Positions 1-7,577 of a DNA stretch of 64,000 bases are shown in pieces (positions within the stretch are counted from its first letter, which is position 1; every line of letters starts with the position of its first letter). The stretch comes from Paenibacillus urinalis. Its GTDB lineage: Bacteria > Bacillota > Bacilli > Paenibacillales > Paenibacillaceae. Location of the stretch: contig NZ_CP118108.1 of the NCBI RefSeq assembly GCF_028747985.1, positions 3,229,501-3,293,500 on the forward strand, given 5' to 3'. The notes under the pieces were generated by a model that worked only from the letters and a program-made list of their open reading frames with translations, searched no databases and had not been told where the DNA came from. The position numbers and the translations under genes are program-made.

Positions 1-197
1 ATGGTGTCTTCCGCACCCTCGCCTACAAGATTAATACCCGGATGACTTAAATGAATCTTCTCATGATAAATGCCTGCTCTTATATAGATGGTGCAGCACT
101 CAGAGCTCCCGGCTCTAAGATGGGGAAGATGATCAATCGCTTCCTGAATTGAAGTAAAGTCAGCCGTGCCATCTTGAGATACCGTTATTTCAATCAC
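1..197 (-). CDS. Pectinesterase (CE8 family), N-terminal part only
   Basis: The gene runs off the left edge, leaving about the first 65 residues. They show the typical start of pectin methylesterases: a beta strand followed by DGTADFTSIQEAIDHLP, then an IYIRAGIYHEKI stretch and NLVGEGAEDT. The family removes methyl esters from homogalacturonan. The start is a GTG at 195-197 with GGAGGG eight bases upstream. No signal peptide precedes the domain, so this form would act inside the cell on imported oligogalacturonides, an inference from the visible N-terminus only. The catalytic Asp residues lie outside the window. Confidence 0.82.
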   Translation of the reverse strand, partial: MIEITVSQDGTADFTSIQEAIDHLPHLRAGSSECCTIYIRAGIYHEKIHLSHPGINLVGEGAEDT

Positions 198-290
198 TTG
201 ATTAGCCCTCCTTTAGCAAAAAGAACCCGATCAATCCTTAGACTGAATGAGTTCTCCAACTGACTTTTAATTCATTATGCATTGAAAAAT

Positions 291-401
291 TCAACGACGT
301 TTGCGCGAACGAAACAGGTATACTGCAATACCTAGTATAATTGCGATTGGAATAAGAATTACCAATAGAGTTATTATGATGTTCTCCCATAAAATCGTCA
401 A
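291..401 (-). CDS. 36-residue single-pass membrane peptide
   Basis: A short reading frame starts at TTG (399-401) behind a G-rich ribosome site (GGTGGGG) and encodes 36 residues. After MTILWEN comes one hydrophobic helix of about 23 residues, and it ends in a basic tail, RSRKRR, which predicts a cytoplasmic C-terminus. It sits between the pectinesterase and the heme monooxygenase genes, in its own intergenic space. I do not recognise a family. The amphipathic layout with a charged tail is typical of real small membrane proteins, but a chance frame cannot be ruled out. Confidence 0.5.
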   Translation of the reverse strand: MTILWENIIITLLVILIPIAIILGIAVYLFRSRKRR

Positions 402-511
402 TAGATCACCCCACCTATAAATATCATATGTGGTTGATTTTAACATATTAATAGAAAGGGAGACACAATATAGTAAGAATCAATTTACATATCGTGAATG
501 CCGGTAAAATA

Positions 512-838
512 TTATTCAGCAACCGTCGCTTTCACGTCGTACATAGATACTTTCGTCTCCAGCAGATAATCCGGCTTCTCTTGATTCCGGCTGTTCCGAT
601 GTCCTGCAATATGAGCAGGGCTCTTCTCCCAAGCCTTCCAGGCATCCTCCGACTCCCAGCGGATCATGACGACAACCTCTTCTACCTCTTCGTCCTTCTT
701 GCGGTTCTTCTTCACCATCACCGTACGGTCAATAAATCCAGGAATTTCTGTCATTGGACCGCCAGGCTGGCCAAAACGCTCAACGACAGCATCGCTGAAG
801 CCTTCTTTAACGGTAATTGCTCTTATTTGAATCAACAT
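512..838 (-). CDS. Heme-degrading monooxygenase, HmoA/IsdG-like (ABM domain)
   Basis: This 108-residue protein has the antibiotic biosynthesis monooxygenase fold used by IsdG/HmoA/HmoB enzymes, which open the heme ring to release iron. Visible family features are the strand MLIQIRAITVKEGFSDAVV, the EIPGFI turn, the VVVMIRWESEDAWKAWEKS core and the following SPAHIAGHR stretch with a histidine in the heme-ligand region. The start ATG at 836-838 follows GGAGGGTGTTCAC; a longer frame upstream begins with a leucine/isoleucine-rich stretch lacking a ribosome site and overlapping the promoter. A Fur-box-like promoter lies just upstream, which supports an iron acquisition role. The exact subfamily is not resolved. 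Confidence 0.82.
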   Translation of the reverse strand: MLIQIRAITVKEGFSDAVVERFGQPGGPMTEIPGFIDRTVMVKKNRKKDEEVEEVVVMIRWESEDAWKAWEKSPAHIAGHRNSRNQEKPDYLLETKVSMYDVKATVAE

Positions 839-874
839 GTGAACACCCTCCATATGATAGACAAGTATAAAAAT

Positions 875-904
875 ATAGTAAACGATAATGATTATCAGTG
901 TCAA
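875..904 (-). promoter_or_regulatory. SigA promoter with Fur box for the heme monooxygenase gene
   Basis: On the minus strand TTGACA (899-904) and TACTAT (875-880) are 18 bases apart. Between and overlapping them lies GATAATGATTATCAGTGTC (plus strand 884-902), a close match to the 19-bp Fur box GATAATGATAATCATTATC. Fur bound here would block RNA polymerase when iron is plentiful. The match and position are seen; the regulation is inferred from known Fur biology. Confidence 0.72.
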
Positions 905-938
905 TAAAAGGGTGTTCTACGCTTGCTAAATTATATAT

Positions 939-1529
939 TCACATCCAATCATTATCCTCGCCCTGCCCATCCTCTGTCAGTATGGAAGCGCTCATCTCGT
1001 CTGCTATATTTTGAATATCCTCCGAGTAGATCAGGGTCATGCCGTAGCCGTCCGCTTGATGCTTTTTAAGCGCTTTTTCTTTAATATAACGCGGACTGCC
1101 GGGACCATTATCTTCATCATAAACCAGTAGAATATGATCCGTCTTCCGAAAGAGAAGCTCGTCTCTCGCCGCAAACTGCCAAGGACCCGCATAGGGCTGC
1201 TTGCTGACAATACCATAATAATCAACATTTCTTAATATATCTTCGTAATACTCCTTCTTGTCATCAGACCATTTCTCTTCCGGATTCATAAATGCAGATA
1301 TAATGGACAGCTTTAGCTGCGGGTATTCTTTCTTTAGTTCAATGACAACCTCGCATGCCCACAGATCTACACCATACTGACCCGGGGTGATAATCCACTC
1401 GGCGCCTTCCTCAATAAGCGTAATCAGCTTGGATCGGATCGCTTGCTTAATATAAGGAATACCCGGGTGCTTCTGATTGAAGATGCCGAGCTCATTGGCC
1501 CGGTATCCAGTAACTAACACGTTTTTCAT
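939..1529 (-). CDS. ypsA: YpsA family protein (DUF1273, SLOG fold)
   Basis: The 196-residue protein matches YpsA throughout: MKNVLVTGYRANELGIF at the start, the nucleotide-binding GxxG-like loop ITPGQYGVDLWACEV, and the QPYAGPWQFAARDELL and LLVYDEDNGPGSPRYI blocks. YpsA belongs to the SLOG superfamily related to DprA and Rossmann-fold nucleotide binding proteins; in B. subtilis and S. aureus it has been connected to cell division and oxidative stress, with no defined enzyme activity. Length agrees with the family (about 180-200). It stands alone, upstream of the heme monooxygenase gene on the same strand but separated from it by the Fur-regulated promoter. The acidic tail EDGQGEDND is a small extension. 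Confidence 0.88.
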   Translation of the reverse strand: MKNVLVTGYRANELGIFNQKHPGIPYIKQAIRSKLITLIEEGAEWIITPGQYGVDLWACEVVIELKKEYPQLKLSIISAFMNPEEKWSDDKKEYYEDILRNVDYYGIVSKQPYAGPWQFAARDELLFRKTDHILLVYDEDNGPGSPRYIKEKALKKHQADGYGMTLIYSEDIQNIADEMSASILTEDGQGEDNDWM

Positions 1530-1613
1530 AGCCTGTCTTTGTCATACCGCCCTTCACTGTCATGTGCTTCTATATATCGTAACATACATGAATCGATTTC
1601 ATAATCACTCCAG

Positions 1614-1961
1614 CTATTTTTTGTTCACGATCAGCAGCTCTGTTCTTCGTGTCTCATACGTGTGTGAAATGCCTTCCTCGGAGAGGACTCCGAGTTTAAT
1701 CAGACTTGCTATTTTCCCAGTATCCGCCTTCGACAGAAGCTTCCACACCTCTGGATCTGGCAATGCTTTATATAGCAGTTCGTCATCGTATTCCTTCCTG
1801 TTCTGGACAACGATCCTGGCTTCATATTCTCCATGCTCCATGCGGACCGCATTCTCTGCTGTAAGATGATCAATCATCTCCAGGCGCAGGCTCGACAGCT
1901 CATCATCTATATCTTTCTTCAGCTTCTTCAGCTCAAAATAACGCTCCATTTGATCTATCAT
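1614..1961 (-). CDS. Conserved-looking hypothetical protein, coiled-coil N-terminus
   Basis: I do not recognise this 115-residue protein. Residues 5-35 (MERYFELKKLKKDIDDELSS) form a charged heptad-like helix, followed by a beta-rich section (RMEHGEYEARIVVQNRKEYD) and a helical C-terminal part rich in Leu and Lys. The layout, helix then a YEARIVVQ strand then a DDELLYKALPD helix, resembles small nucleic-acid or phage-type accessory proteins, but no motif proves it. AGGAG lies about 12 bases before the start ATG. It is followed by ypsA after a gap of 84 bases and may be co-transcribed. Confidence 0.6.
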   Translation of the reverse strand: MIDQMERYFELKKLKKDIDDELSSLRLEMIDHLTAENAVRMEHGEYEARIVVQNRKEYDDELLYKALPDPEVWKLLSKADTGKIASLIKLGVLSEEGISHTYETRRTELLIVNKK

Positions 1962-2066
1962 CTCATCATCACGCTCCTCTTTATAGATGTATATGCAATA
2001 AGCCCAGGTTCAACGACAGATCAACAGCTTAACTGGTAGAAAACAGTTATAGTCAACGCATGCCCA

Positions 2067-2095
2067 TTGAATTATGTATACAGCTATGCTAAGAT
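2067..2095 (+). promoter_or_regulatory. SigA-type promoter of the hflX leader transcript
   Basis: TTGAAT (2067-2072) and TAAGAT (2090-2095) are 17 bases apart. Transcription would start near 2102, about 26 bases before the leader peptide and 360 bases before hflX, leaving a long untranslated leader. Confidence 0.62.
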
Positions 2096-2127
2096 AGCGT
2101 TAACTTTAGGAACGGAGGGATACCGCT

Positions 2128-2172
2128 ATGATTAATTGGATTCGAGTTAGATTTTCTTTTGCCCTTAACTAA
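2128..2172 (+). CDS. hflX leader peptide, 14 residues with Arg-Val-Arg motif
   Basis: ATG at 2128 follows GGAGGG at good spacing and opens a 14-codon frame, MINWIRVRFSFALN, ending TAA. The IRVRF core resembles the MRLRF core of the ermD leader peptide, where the Arg-X-Arg motif makes macrolide-bound ribosomes stall. A stalled ribosome at codons 6-8 would change folding of the RNA just downstream. The frame, ribosome site and motif are seen; macrolide-dependent stalling is inferred from the known Arg/Lys-X-Arg/Lys rule. Confidence 0.72.
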   Translation: MINWIRVRFSFALN

Positions 2173-2398
2173 ATAGGCAAAGACTCTGCTCTTATGTGTA
2201 AGGCAGAGAACTCGGATTCGATCTATCCATACGCTGGTATTTCACAGAAGATAGACGAAGAGGACAGGAGTGAGATCCCTGGCCTTTTTTCTTATACAAA
2301 TAAACGGGTGTGCCCTTTACCATGCCGATTGCGCGCTGTGATTCTAGGACACTACCTGGCTGTATTCCCGTTGTAACTCCGAGTTCTCTTGAACCTGT

Positions 2399-2430
2399 AC
2401 ACAGGCAGAAGGTTTAGCCTGTGTTTTTTT
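2399..2430 (+). terminator. Intrinsic terminator between hflX leader and hflX
   Basis: ACACAGGC (2399-2406) pairs with GCCTGTGT (2417-2424) around a 10-base loop and runs directly into a tract of T residues. It lies 30 bases upstream of the hflX ribosome site, so by default it would stop transcription before the gene. Confidence 0.82.
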
Positions 2431-2464
2431 ATATTTCAGGTGTAATCATAAGGAGGACGATGGT

Positions 2465-3736
2465 ATGACACAACCATTTAAAGATAAAGCAGTAATTATA
2501 GGACTACAAATGAACGGCCAAGAGGATTTCGAGCACTCCATGGAGGAGCTTGGTAATCTGGCTAACGCTTGCGACATCGAGGTCGCAGCCGTGCTTACAC
2601 AGAAGGCTGAGCGAATTCACCCGGCTCACTATATAGGCAGCGGCAAGATTGAGGAGCTCTCTGATCTGCTGAAGATGCTGGAGACCACCATTGTGATCTT
2701 TAATGATGAGCTCTCTCCTTCTCAGGTTCGCAATCTGGAGAAGAGACTGGATGCGGCTGTGCTGGACCGGACAACACTAATCCTGAATATCTTTGCCGAG
2801 CGTGCGAGATCTAGAGAATCCCAGCTCCAGGTAGAGCTGGCTAGGCTTCAATATGTACTCCCAAGATTGTCCGGAATCAGCTCTTCCTCAGGCAGACAGC
2901 GCGGCGGGGTCGGCACGAAGAACAGAGGTTCAGGAGAAACCAAGCTGGAGCTAAGCCAAAGACGGATCGAAGAGAAGATTACAGAGCTGAACCGTGAACT
3001 GGAGCTGCTCGTTTCCCAGCGCCAAACGCAGCGCCGTCGCCGCCAAAAGACAGAAATGCCGGTCGTGAGCCTGGTCGGCTATACGAATACAGGCAAATCC
3101 AGTCTCATGAATGCCATGCTTGATAAATACGATGCTGCAAGTGACAAGGCTGTACTGGCTAAGGATATGCTCTTTGCCACCTTGCAGACTTCGGTAAGAC
3201 AAATCTCACTTCCAGATCGTAAGAGATTTCTTCTCACCGACACAGTTGGATTTGTTAGCAAGCTGCCGCATCATCTTGTAAAGGCTTTTCGTTCTACACT
3301 TGAAGAGGTGCTTGAATCCGATCTGCTCCTGCATGTTGTAGACGCGAGTAATTCCGATGCCGAGCAGCTCATTGAAGTGACCAATCAAACATTGAAGGAT
3401 CTCGGTGCCGATAAAATCCCGGTCGTCTATGTCTATAACAAAATCGACCTCAGCAGCGAATTGATGAAGGAAATACAGGTTCGTAGGCCAGCTGTCTTTG
3501 TATCGGCCAAAACAGGTCAAGGACTCGACCAGCTGGAAGATGCCATTAAGGAGCAGCTGTTTGGGCATTATGAGCGAGTGGCGCTAAACATTCCATATGA
3601 CCAAGGACATCTGCTCTCCTATTTCCATGAGCATGCGAATGTCGAAACGGTTCTTTATGAAGAGGATGGTACGAAGCTGACCATTGAGGCTTCACCTGTT
3701 GAAGTGAAGAAATGGAGCCATCTGCAAGCAGAATAA
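2465..3736 (+). CDS. hflX: Ribosome-associated GTPase HflX
   Basis: The 423-residue protein carries the HflX layout: an N-terminal alpha/beta domain (residues about 10-115) ending in the YIGSGKIEEL and FNDELSPSQ blocks, a coiled-coil linker with the glycine-rich GRQRGGVGTKNRGSGETK loop (143-160), and the GTPase domain with G1 GYTNTGKS (205-212), G3 DTVGF (259-263), NKID and SAKTG. HflX splits stalled 70S ribosomes, and HflXr homologues give macrolide and lincosamide resistance. AAGGAGG precedes the ATG. The gene stands alone behind an attenuator, which fits an antibiotic-induced HflXr-like role, although sequence reading alone cannot separate HflX from HflXr. Confidence 0.94.
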   Translation: MTQPFKDKAVIIGLQMNGQEDFEHSMEELGNLANACDIEVAAVLTQKAERIHPAHYIGSGKIEELSDLLKMLETTIVIFNDELSPSQVRNLEKRLDAAVLDRTTLILNIFAERARSRESQLQVELARLQYVLPRLSGISSSSGRQRGGVGTKNRGSGETKLELSQRRIEEKITELNRELELLVSQRQTQRRRRQKTEMPVVSLVGYTNTGKSSLMNAMLDKYDAASDKAVLAKDMLFATLQTSVRQISLPDRKRFLLTDTVGFVSKLPHHLVKAFRSTLEEVLESDLLLHVVDASNSDAEQLIEVTNQTLKDLGADKIPVVYVYNKIDLSSELMKEIQVRRPAVFVSAKTGQGLDQLEDAIKEQLFGHYERVALNIPYDQGHLLSYFHEHANVETVLYEEDGTKLTIEASPVEVKKWSHLQAE

Positions 3737-3746
3737 AAAAGTTTAA

Positions 3747-3789
3747 AAAATAGCCAATCCCTTGTTATAATTAAGGGATTGGCTATTTT
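3747..3789. terminator. Bidirectional terminator between hflX and bshB2
   Basis: A 17-bp perfect stem (3747-3763 with 3773-3789) around a 9-base loop has an A-tract on the left arm and a T-tract on the right, so it can end both the plus-strand hflX transcript and the converging minus-strand yojF-bshB2 transcript. Confidence 0.88.
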
Positions 3790-3833
3790 CCTTATTATCC
3801 GTATAAGCGTGAGTATTCGTTATATCCTCAGCA

Positions 3834-4484
3834 CTATTTTAAAGGGTACGTCCAAAAGTATTCCGTCATCAGCCGATCTGCAAATTGCTTGTCCTTGAGA
3901 AGCGACTCACCTGATAAGATACGGAACTGTGAGCTGTGTGCTGCGATGGACTGTACCTTATTCAGCTTAAATTTCTGAATGTCATAGAATACATCCGGTT
4001 CACCGATAGCTTCCTTGTGACCGTTGGAGAACGCCAGGCATTGCACAACAGGTCTCCGATCCCGATCCATTGCTTCAACTACTCTGACAACCGCTGCACC
4101 CGTTGCATCATGATCCGGATGAACACTATAGCCTGGATAAAATGTAAATACAATCGAAGGATTTAATTCTTCAATCAGTGCAGAAATCGCTCCATCCAGC
4201 AGATCACGGTCTTCGAACTCAATCGTTTTGTCATGGAAGCCGAGCATCCGTAAATCTTGAATTCCGATGGCTCTACAGGATTGCTTCAGCTCTTCCTTGC
4301 GAATCTCCGGCAGCGTGACACGGTTGGCTATTGGAGGATTTCCCATATTCCGCGCCATTTCCCCGAGTGTGAGACAAGCATATGTAACCTGTGCTCCTTC
4401 GCTTGCAAATTTCGCCAGTGTTCCCGACATTCCAAAAGATTCGTCATCCGGATGCGGAAGTACAACTAATATATTTTGTGTCAT
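3834..4484 (-). CDS. bshB2: Bacillithiol biosynthesis deacetylase BshB2
   Basis: A 216-residue LmbE-like zinc deacetylase with the PHPDDE metal motif (residues 10-15, following NILVVL) and the second ligand motif HPDHD (122-126). In bacilli BshB enzymes remove the acetyl group from GlcNAc-malate to give glucosaminyl-malate for bacillithiol, and may also cleave bacillithiol S-conjugates. The pairing with the DUF1806 gene yojF 15 bases upstream matches the B. subtilis yojF-yojG (bshB2) arrangement, which favours BshB2 over the BshB1 paralogue that sits with bshA. It ends at the shared terminator with hflX. Confidence 0.9.
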   Translation of the reverse strand: MTQNILVVLPHPDDESFGMSGTLAKFASEGAQVTYACLTLGEMARNMGNPPIANRVTLPEIRKEELKQSCRAIGIQDLRMLGFHDKTIEFEDRDLLDGAISALIEELNPSIVFTFYPGYSVHPDHDATGAAVVRVVEAMDRDRRPVVQCLAFSNGHKEAIGEPDVFYDIQKFKLNKVQSIAAHSSQFRILSGESLLKDKQFADRLMTEYFWTYPLK

Positions 4485-4499
4485 AAGAACCCCACTTCC

Positions 4500-4844
4500 T
4501 TAAAACAACGTTCTACTGAGCAGCAAAGATACGATCAATCGGCCTTCTTTGTCATGACCTGCCAGCAGTATGCGTCCTTCTTCATTTTCTTCCCAATGCG
4601 TCAAACCTTCTGTATAAACCCAGCCTTCCTTCGTCTTCAAGCCAACTCTATAGTAGGTATCGCCGACAATGGTTCCCTTACTGTATCTCACCGGAACGTT
4701 CTTGATAAAATTCGCGGCTGGATGCTTCGAGCTATCATTATGGGCTGCATAAGCACCCATCGTCATTTCCATATGAAGATACAGATCTTCGTTCGCGTAC
4801 CGGTCAAGCTGCTCCTGCACCATGGCTATATTTATTAGCTGCAT
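4500..4844 (-). CDS. yojF: YojF family protein (DUF1806)
   Basis: 114 residues from the ATG at 4842-4844, which has GGAGGAATTGTT before it; a longer frame reading is not supported by a ribosome site. The YANEDLYLHMEMTMGAYA and PAANFIKNVPVRYSKG blocks are characteristic of YojF. The protein has no assigned activity; its tight pairing with bshB2 in many bacilli points to bacillithiol metabolism. No membrane segment or signal peptide is present. Confidence 0.86.
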   Translation of the reverse strand: MQLINIAMVQEQLDRYANEDLYLHMEMTMGAYAAHNDSSKHPAANFIKNVPVRYSKGTIVGDTYYRVGLKTKEGWVYTEGLTHWEENEEGRILLAGHDKEGRLIVSLLLSRTLF

Positions 4845-5009
4845 AACAATTCCTCCGTTACTCCTGCATTCCGTGAGCATTTACAGATCACAGATATGAC
4901 TTCTCCTAGCCTGCACGATACTCCATATTCGTTAACAGGCTCTTATAGCAGTATAGCTTAAAAAAAAGGGAAAATAAAATGATTGATACGAAATTTATTC
5001 CATCTTAAC

Positions 5010-5035
5010 GAAACTACTCTTACTTATGCTGCGTA
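5010..5035 (+). promoter_or_regulatory. SigW-type promoter of spo0M
   Basis: GAAAC (5010-5014) and CGTA (5032-5035) are 17 bases apart, matching the SigW consensus TGAAAC-N16/17-CGTA except for the first base (C instead of T). B. subtilis spo0M is a known SigW target, so the site agrees with the gene behind it, about 45 bases downstream. Confidence 0.6.
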
Positions 5036-5079
5036 TATGGAAGAGTAATGCATGAATTTATAAGGAGGCTGCTTATTCT

Positions 5080-5856
5080 ATGTCGTTTTTTAATAAAATG
5101 CTGGCCAAGGTCGGAATTGGGGCTGCAGAAATTGACACGCTGTTGGAAAAAACATCTTATGTACCGGGTGAAACGGTCAAAGGTGTTGTTCGCATAAAAG
5201 GCGGCAGCGTTGAACAAGAAATAGAGAAAATTTATATTCAGCTGATGACCCGCTACATTCGTGAACAGGATGACCGGAAAGTAGACTATAACTATACACT
5301 TGCCAAATTCAACGTATCTAAGAACCTTCGGATTGAGAGTAACGAGCAGCTGGAAATTCCATTCTCCTTCCCACTTCCGCTCGAAACACCGGTAACATAT
5401 AATCGTCAGCCGGTATGGCTGAGTACAGGTCTTGATATTGAGATGGCGATTGATCCAAAAGACCATGATTCGATTCAAGTTGAACCGCATCATTATATGT
5501 CAGCTATTTTTGAAGCGGTAGAACACCTCGGCTTCCGATACAAAACTTCATCCTGTGAGCATGCTTCCAGACTTGGCCGCGGCGTTCCTTTTGTACAAGA
5601 GTTTGAATATTACCCGAGCAGCTCCTTCTCTGGACGCGTTAAAGAGCTCGAGCTCATGATGAATCTGGATCAAGACGGTGTTCATGTGCTCGTAGAGGTT
5701 GACCGCAGGGCACGTGGGCTTGGAGGATTTTTTGAACAGGCTTTCGATTTGGATGAGCGTCATGTCAAGCTATACTTTGACCGGGCGGATATTGCTCAAG
5801 GCACAGAGCATATTGCTCGTCAGATTGAACGTGTTATTCACGATCAATCCAGATAA
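5080..5856 (+). CDS. spo0M: Sporulation-control protein Spo0M (arrestin-like)
   Basis: The 258-residue protein opens with MSFFNKMLAKVGIGAAEIDTLL and continues with the YVPGETVKGVVRIKGG strand of the arrestin-like beta sandwich; the second sandwich begins around LETPVTYNRQPVWLSTGLDI. The C-terminal part contains the GRVKELELMM and VEVDRRARGL blocks and ends in a helical tail. Length equals B. subtilis Spo0M. Spo0M influences phosphorelay-dependent sporulation and cell division at the membrane, though its mechanism is unclear. AAGGAGG precedes the ATG. It is monocistronic, with a strong terminator just after. Confidence 0.93.
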   Translation: MSFFNKMLAKVGIGAAEIDTLLEKTSYVPGETVKGVVRIKGGSVEQEIEKIYIQLMTRYIREQDDRKVDYNYTLAKFNVSKNLRIESNEQLEIPFSFPLPLETPVTYNRQPVWLSTGLDIEMAIDPKDHDSIQVEPHHYMSAIFEAVEHLGFRYKTSSCEHASRLGRGVPFVQEFEYYPSSSFSGRVKELELMMNLDQDGVHVLVEVDRRARGLGGFFEQAFDLDERHVKLYFDRADIAQGTEHIARQIERVIHDQSR

Positions 5857-5863
5857 TTTATAC

Positions 5864-5918
5864 AAAGAACGCTGGTTTATTCTCACTTCGAGTGAGAATA
5901 ACCAGCGTTCTTTTTTTT
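5864..5918 (+). terminator. Terminator after spo0M
   Basis: A long stem (AAAGAACGCTGGT with ACCAGCGTTCTTT, plus TCTCACT with AGTGAGA around a TCG loop) ends in eight T residues at 5911-5918. It also separates spo0M from the converging ABC permease gene. Confidence 0.88.
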
Positions 5919-5958
5919 CATTTATGATGGTTGAAGTGTTCTTGTTACACACGACAAG

Positions 5959-6711
5959 TTACTTAATTTTGATTACGATGTTTCGGGATATCAATCGGTG
6001 GAGGAGGATAAACACAGCAGCAAGGACCAATGAAGTAAGCATCGCCGTTGTCGTCGTCAGCTCTATAGGGTAGATAGGAATCCAGTCAGACAGCAGCTCC
6101 TCTGCATCACCGCCGCCCCACACCATATCAAGGAGGATGAGACCAGCGAGTCCTACGGGAATCGATAGCATCCCGCCGAAGAAGCCAAAGCGATAAAAGC
6201 TCATAGAAACCATCCATCCTGCTAAATAATAAACTAGAAACTGCAATGTAAATATTATAAACGGCATCAAGCTAAACATCTCATATCCAATAACAACGGA
6301 TTCTTGACGGGGTATTCCAGCCCATCCCAATATCAAGTACTGAACTCCTGAAAGGATCCACATGAGGATCGGGAGAAGGATGGATAGAAGAATGACAGCT
6401 ATTGTAGAACCTACAAAATAATCCTTCCTAGTTACCCCTTGATGAATATAGTGCTTCAGGAAAGCATAAGAGGATATAATCCCGATTACGAGCATGTAGG
6501 TCTTAGATGCAGTAAGTCCAAAATTCATAAAATACATGGAGGCTGGGGATTCCGCATCAGATACGTTCAGCTTGATGAAATCGGGAAGGAGAAGCATCAT
6601 AAACTGAACCACAAATAAGAATGAGACATACCACAGAGTCCAAACCATCTGGACATAAAACAAATCGAATGCGATCTTCTTGCTGTTCTCAAAAGGTTTC
6701 ATTTCCATCAT
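5959..6711 (-). CDS. ABC-2 type transporter permease
   Basis: A 250-residue integral membrane protein with about six hydrophobic segments (near residues 25-45, 70-90, 100-125, 145-170, 175-200 and 220-240) and a polar loop with EELLSDWIPIYP before the last helix. It overlaps the upstream ATPase gene by four bases, so the two form one transporter. Start ATG at 6711 has GGAGGAAGAATC before it. The order GntR regulator, ATPase, permease is that of YtrA-YtrB-YtrC/D systems, which respond to cell-wall antibiotics. The substrate is not evident. Confidence 0.82.
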   Translation of the reverse strand: MMEMKPFENSKKIAFDLFYVQMVWTLWYVSFLFVVQFMMLLLPDFIKLNVSDAESPASMYFMNFGLTASKTYMLVIGIISSYAFLKHYIHQGVTRKDYFVGSTIAVILLSILLPILMWILSGVQYLILGWAGIPRQESVVIGYEMFSLMPFIIFTLQFLVYYLAGWMVSMSFYRFGFFGGMLSIPVGLAGLILLDMVWGGGDAEELLSDWIPIYPIELTTTTAMLTSLVLAAVFILLHRLISRNIVIKIK

Positions 6712-7577
6712 GATTCTTCCTCCTCCGTTAATAGAATGAATAGATCCTGCAGCGGGACATTCCCTAACTCCAGCCCCAATTGCTGAGCGGTCAGGCGCTG
6801 CTCCTGTGATAACTCCCCATAGATGACTGCTGATTTCGTACCGCCTAACTGCTGTACATTCAGCACTTTCATCCCCTTCGTAAATGCATCGACGGTGGAA
6901 GCTGCTCCTGTGACAGTAGCTCTTCGAGACAAGAGCTCATCTGAAGTCTCTTTGAGTACAAGCTGTCCTTTGTTGATGATAATGACTTCTTCGAACAAAT
7001 AGTCCATTTCAGATACCAGATGTGTAGACATGATAATCGTCCGAGGATGTTTCGCATGATCTTCCAACAACTCTTTATAGAACAGCTCTCTAGTCGGTGC
7101 ATCCATTCCTAGATAAGCTTCATCAAATAAAGTAACGGGAGCTCGGGCCGCAAGTCCAATCGTTACGTTAACTGCGGACTGCATCCCCTTGGACAGACTG
7201 CTCATCCCCTTATCGAGTGGAAGCTTGAAGCGTTTCGCTAAATACAACGCATAATCCATATCGAAGTATGGCCTGTAGCGTTCAGCCGATTCCAGCATCA
7301 CTTTTACTTTTTCCGTCTCAGCGGAGTAATCCATCTCGTACACAAAAGCCACATGACGCATAATTTTGGCATTCTCATACGGGTTCTCTCCATGAATTCG
7401 AAGAGTGCCTTGTGTCTGGCGTCTAAACGATGCGAGTATCGTTAATAAGGTCGTCTTACCCGCACCGTTTCTCCCCAGCAGCCCATATATTTTGCCACTG
7501 TCCAAACTTAGGGATAAATTATCGAGCGCTACATGCTTCCCATATTTCAGACCGAGCTGATTCATCTCAATGATCAT
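6708..7577 (-). CDS. ABC transporter ATPase, YtrB/EcsA-like
   Basis: 289 residues with Walker A GRNGAGKT (35-42), Walker B TLFDEAYLGMD and switch histidine STHLVSE. The signature reads LSKGM instead of LSGGQ, a pattern common in YtrB-type export ATPases. The C-terminal 70 residues form an extra domain. The gene overlaps both the regulator upstream and the permease downstream by four bases, so translation is probably coupled. Together with the permease it likely forms an efflux or cell-envelope stress transporter. Confidence 0.86.
   Translation of the reverse strand: MIIEMNQLGLKYGKHVALDNLSLSLDSGKIYGLLGRNGAGKTTLLTILASFRRQTQGTLRIHGENPYENAKIMRHVAFVYEMDYSAETEKVKVMLESAERYRPYFDMDYALYLAKRFKLPLDKGMSSLSKGMQSAVNVTIGLAARAPVTLFDEAYLGMDAPTRELFYKELLEDHAKHPRTIIMSTHLVSEMDYLFEEVIIINKGQLVLKETSDELLSRRATVTGAASTVDAFTKGMKVLNVQQLGGTKSAVIYGELSQEQRLTAQQLGLELGNVPLQDLFILLTEEEES

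Larger units (their letters stand above)
2103..2430 (+). promoter_or_regulatory. Transcription attenuator leader of hflX with competing RNA pairings
   Basis: The 330-base leader has all parts of a ribosome-sensing attenuator. It opens with a translated 14-codon frame. A hairpin follows (2184-2208): CTCTGC pairs with GCAGAG, and inside it CTTA pairs with TAAG around a TGTG loop. The 3' arm of this hairpin is shared with a perfect 12-base long-range match, AGAGAACTCGGA (2205-2216) with TCCGAGTTCTCT (2378-2389), so the two folds exclude each other. The long-range partner abuts a further alternative hairpin (CCTGT-AC-ACAGG, 2394-2405) that would use up the 5' arm of the terminator at 2399-2424. 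Known precedent: Listeria hflXr is induced by antibiotics through an upstream frame and attenuator. The ligand here is inferred. Confidence 0.75.

Noticed and set aside
494..907. Plus-strand frame over the heme monooxygenase gene and its promoter
   Set aside because: It runs antisense through the monooxygenase and the Fur box, and lacks a Shine-Dalgarno.
2194..2376. 60-residue frame inside the hflX leader
   Set aside because: No ribosome site, and the region is better explained by RNA pairing between hairpin and long-range arms.
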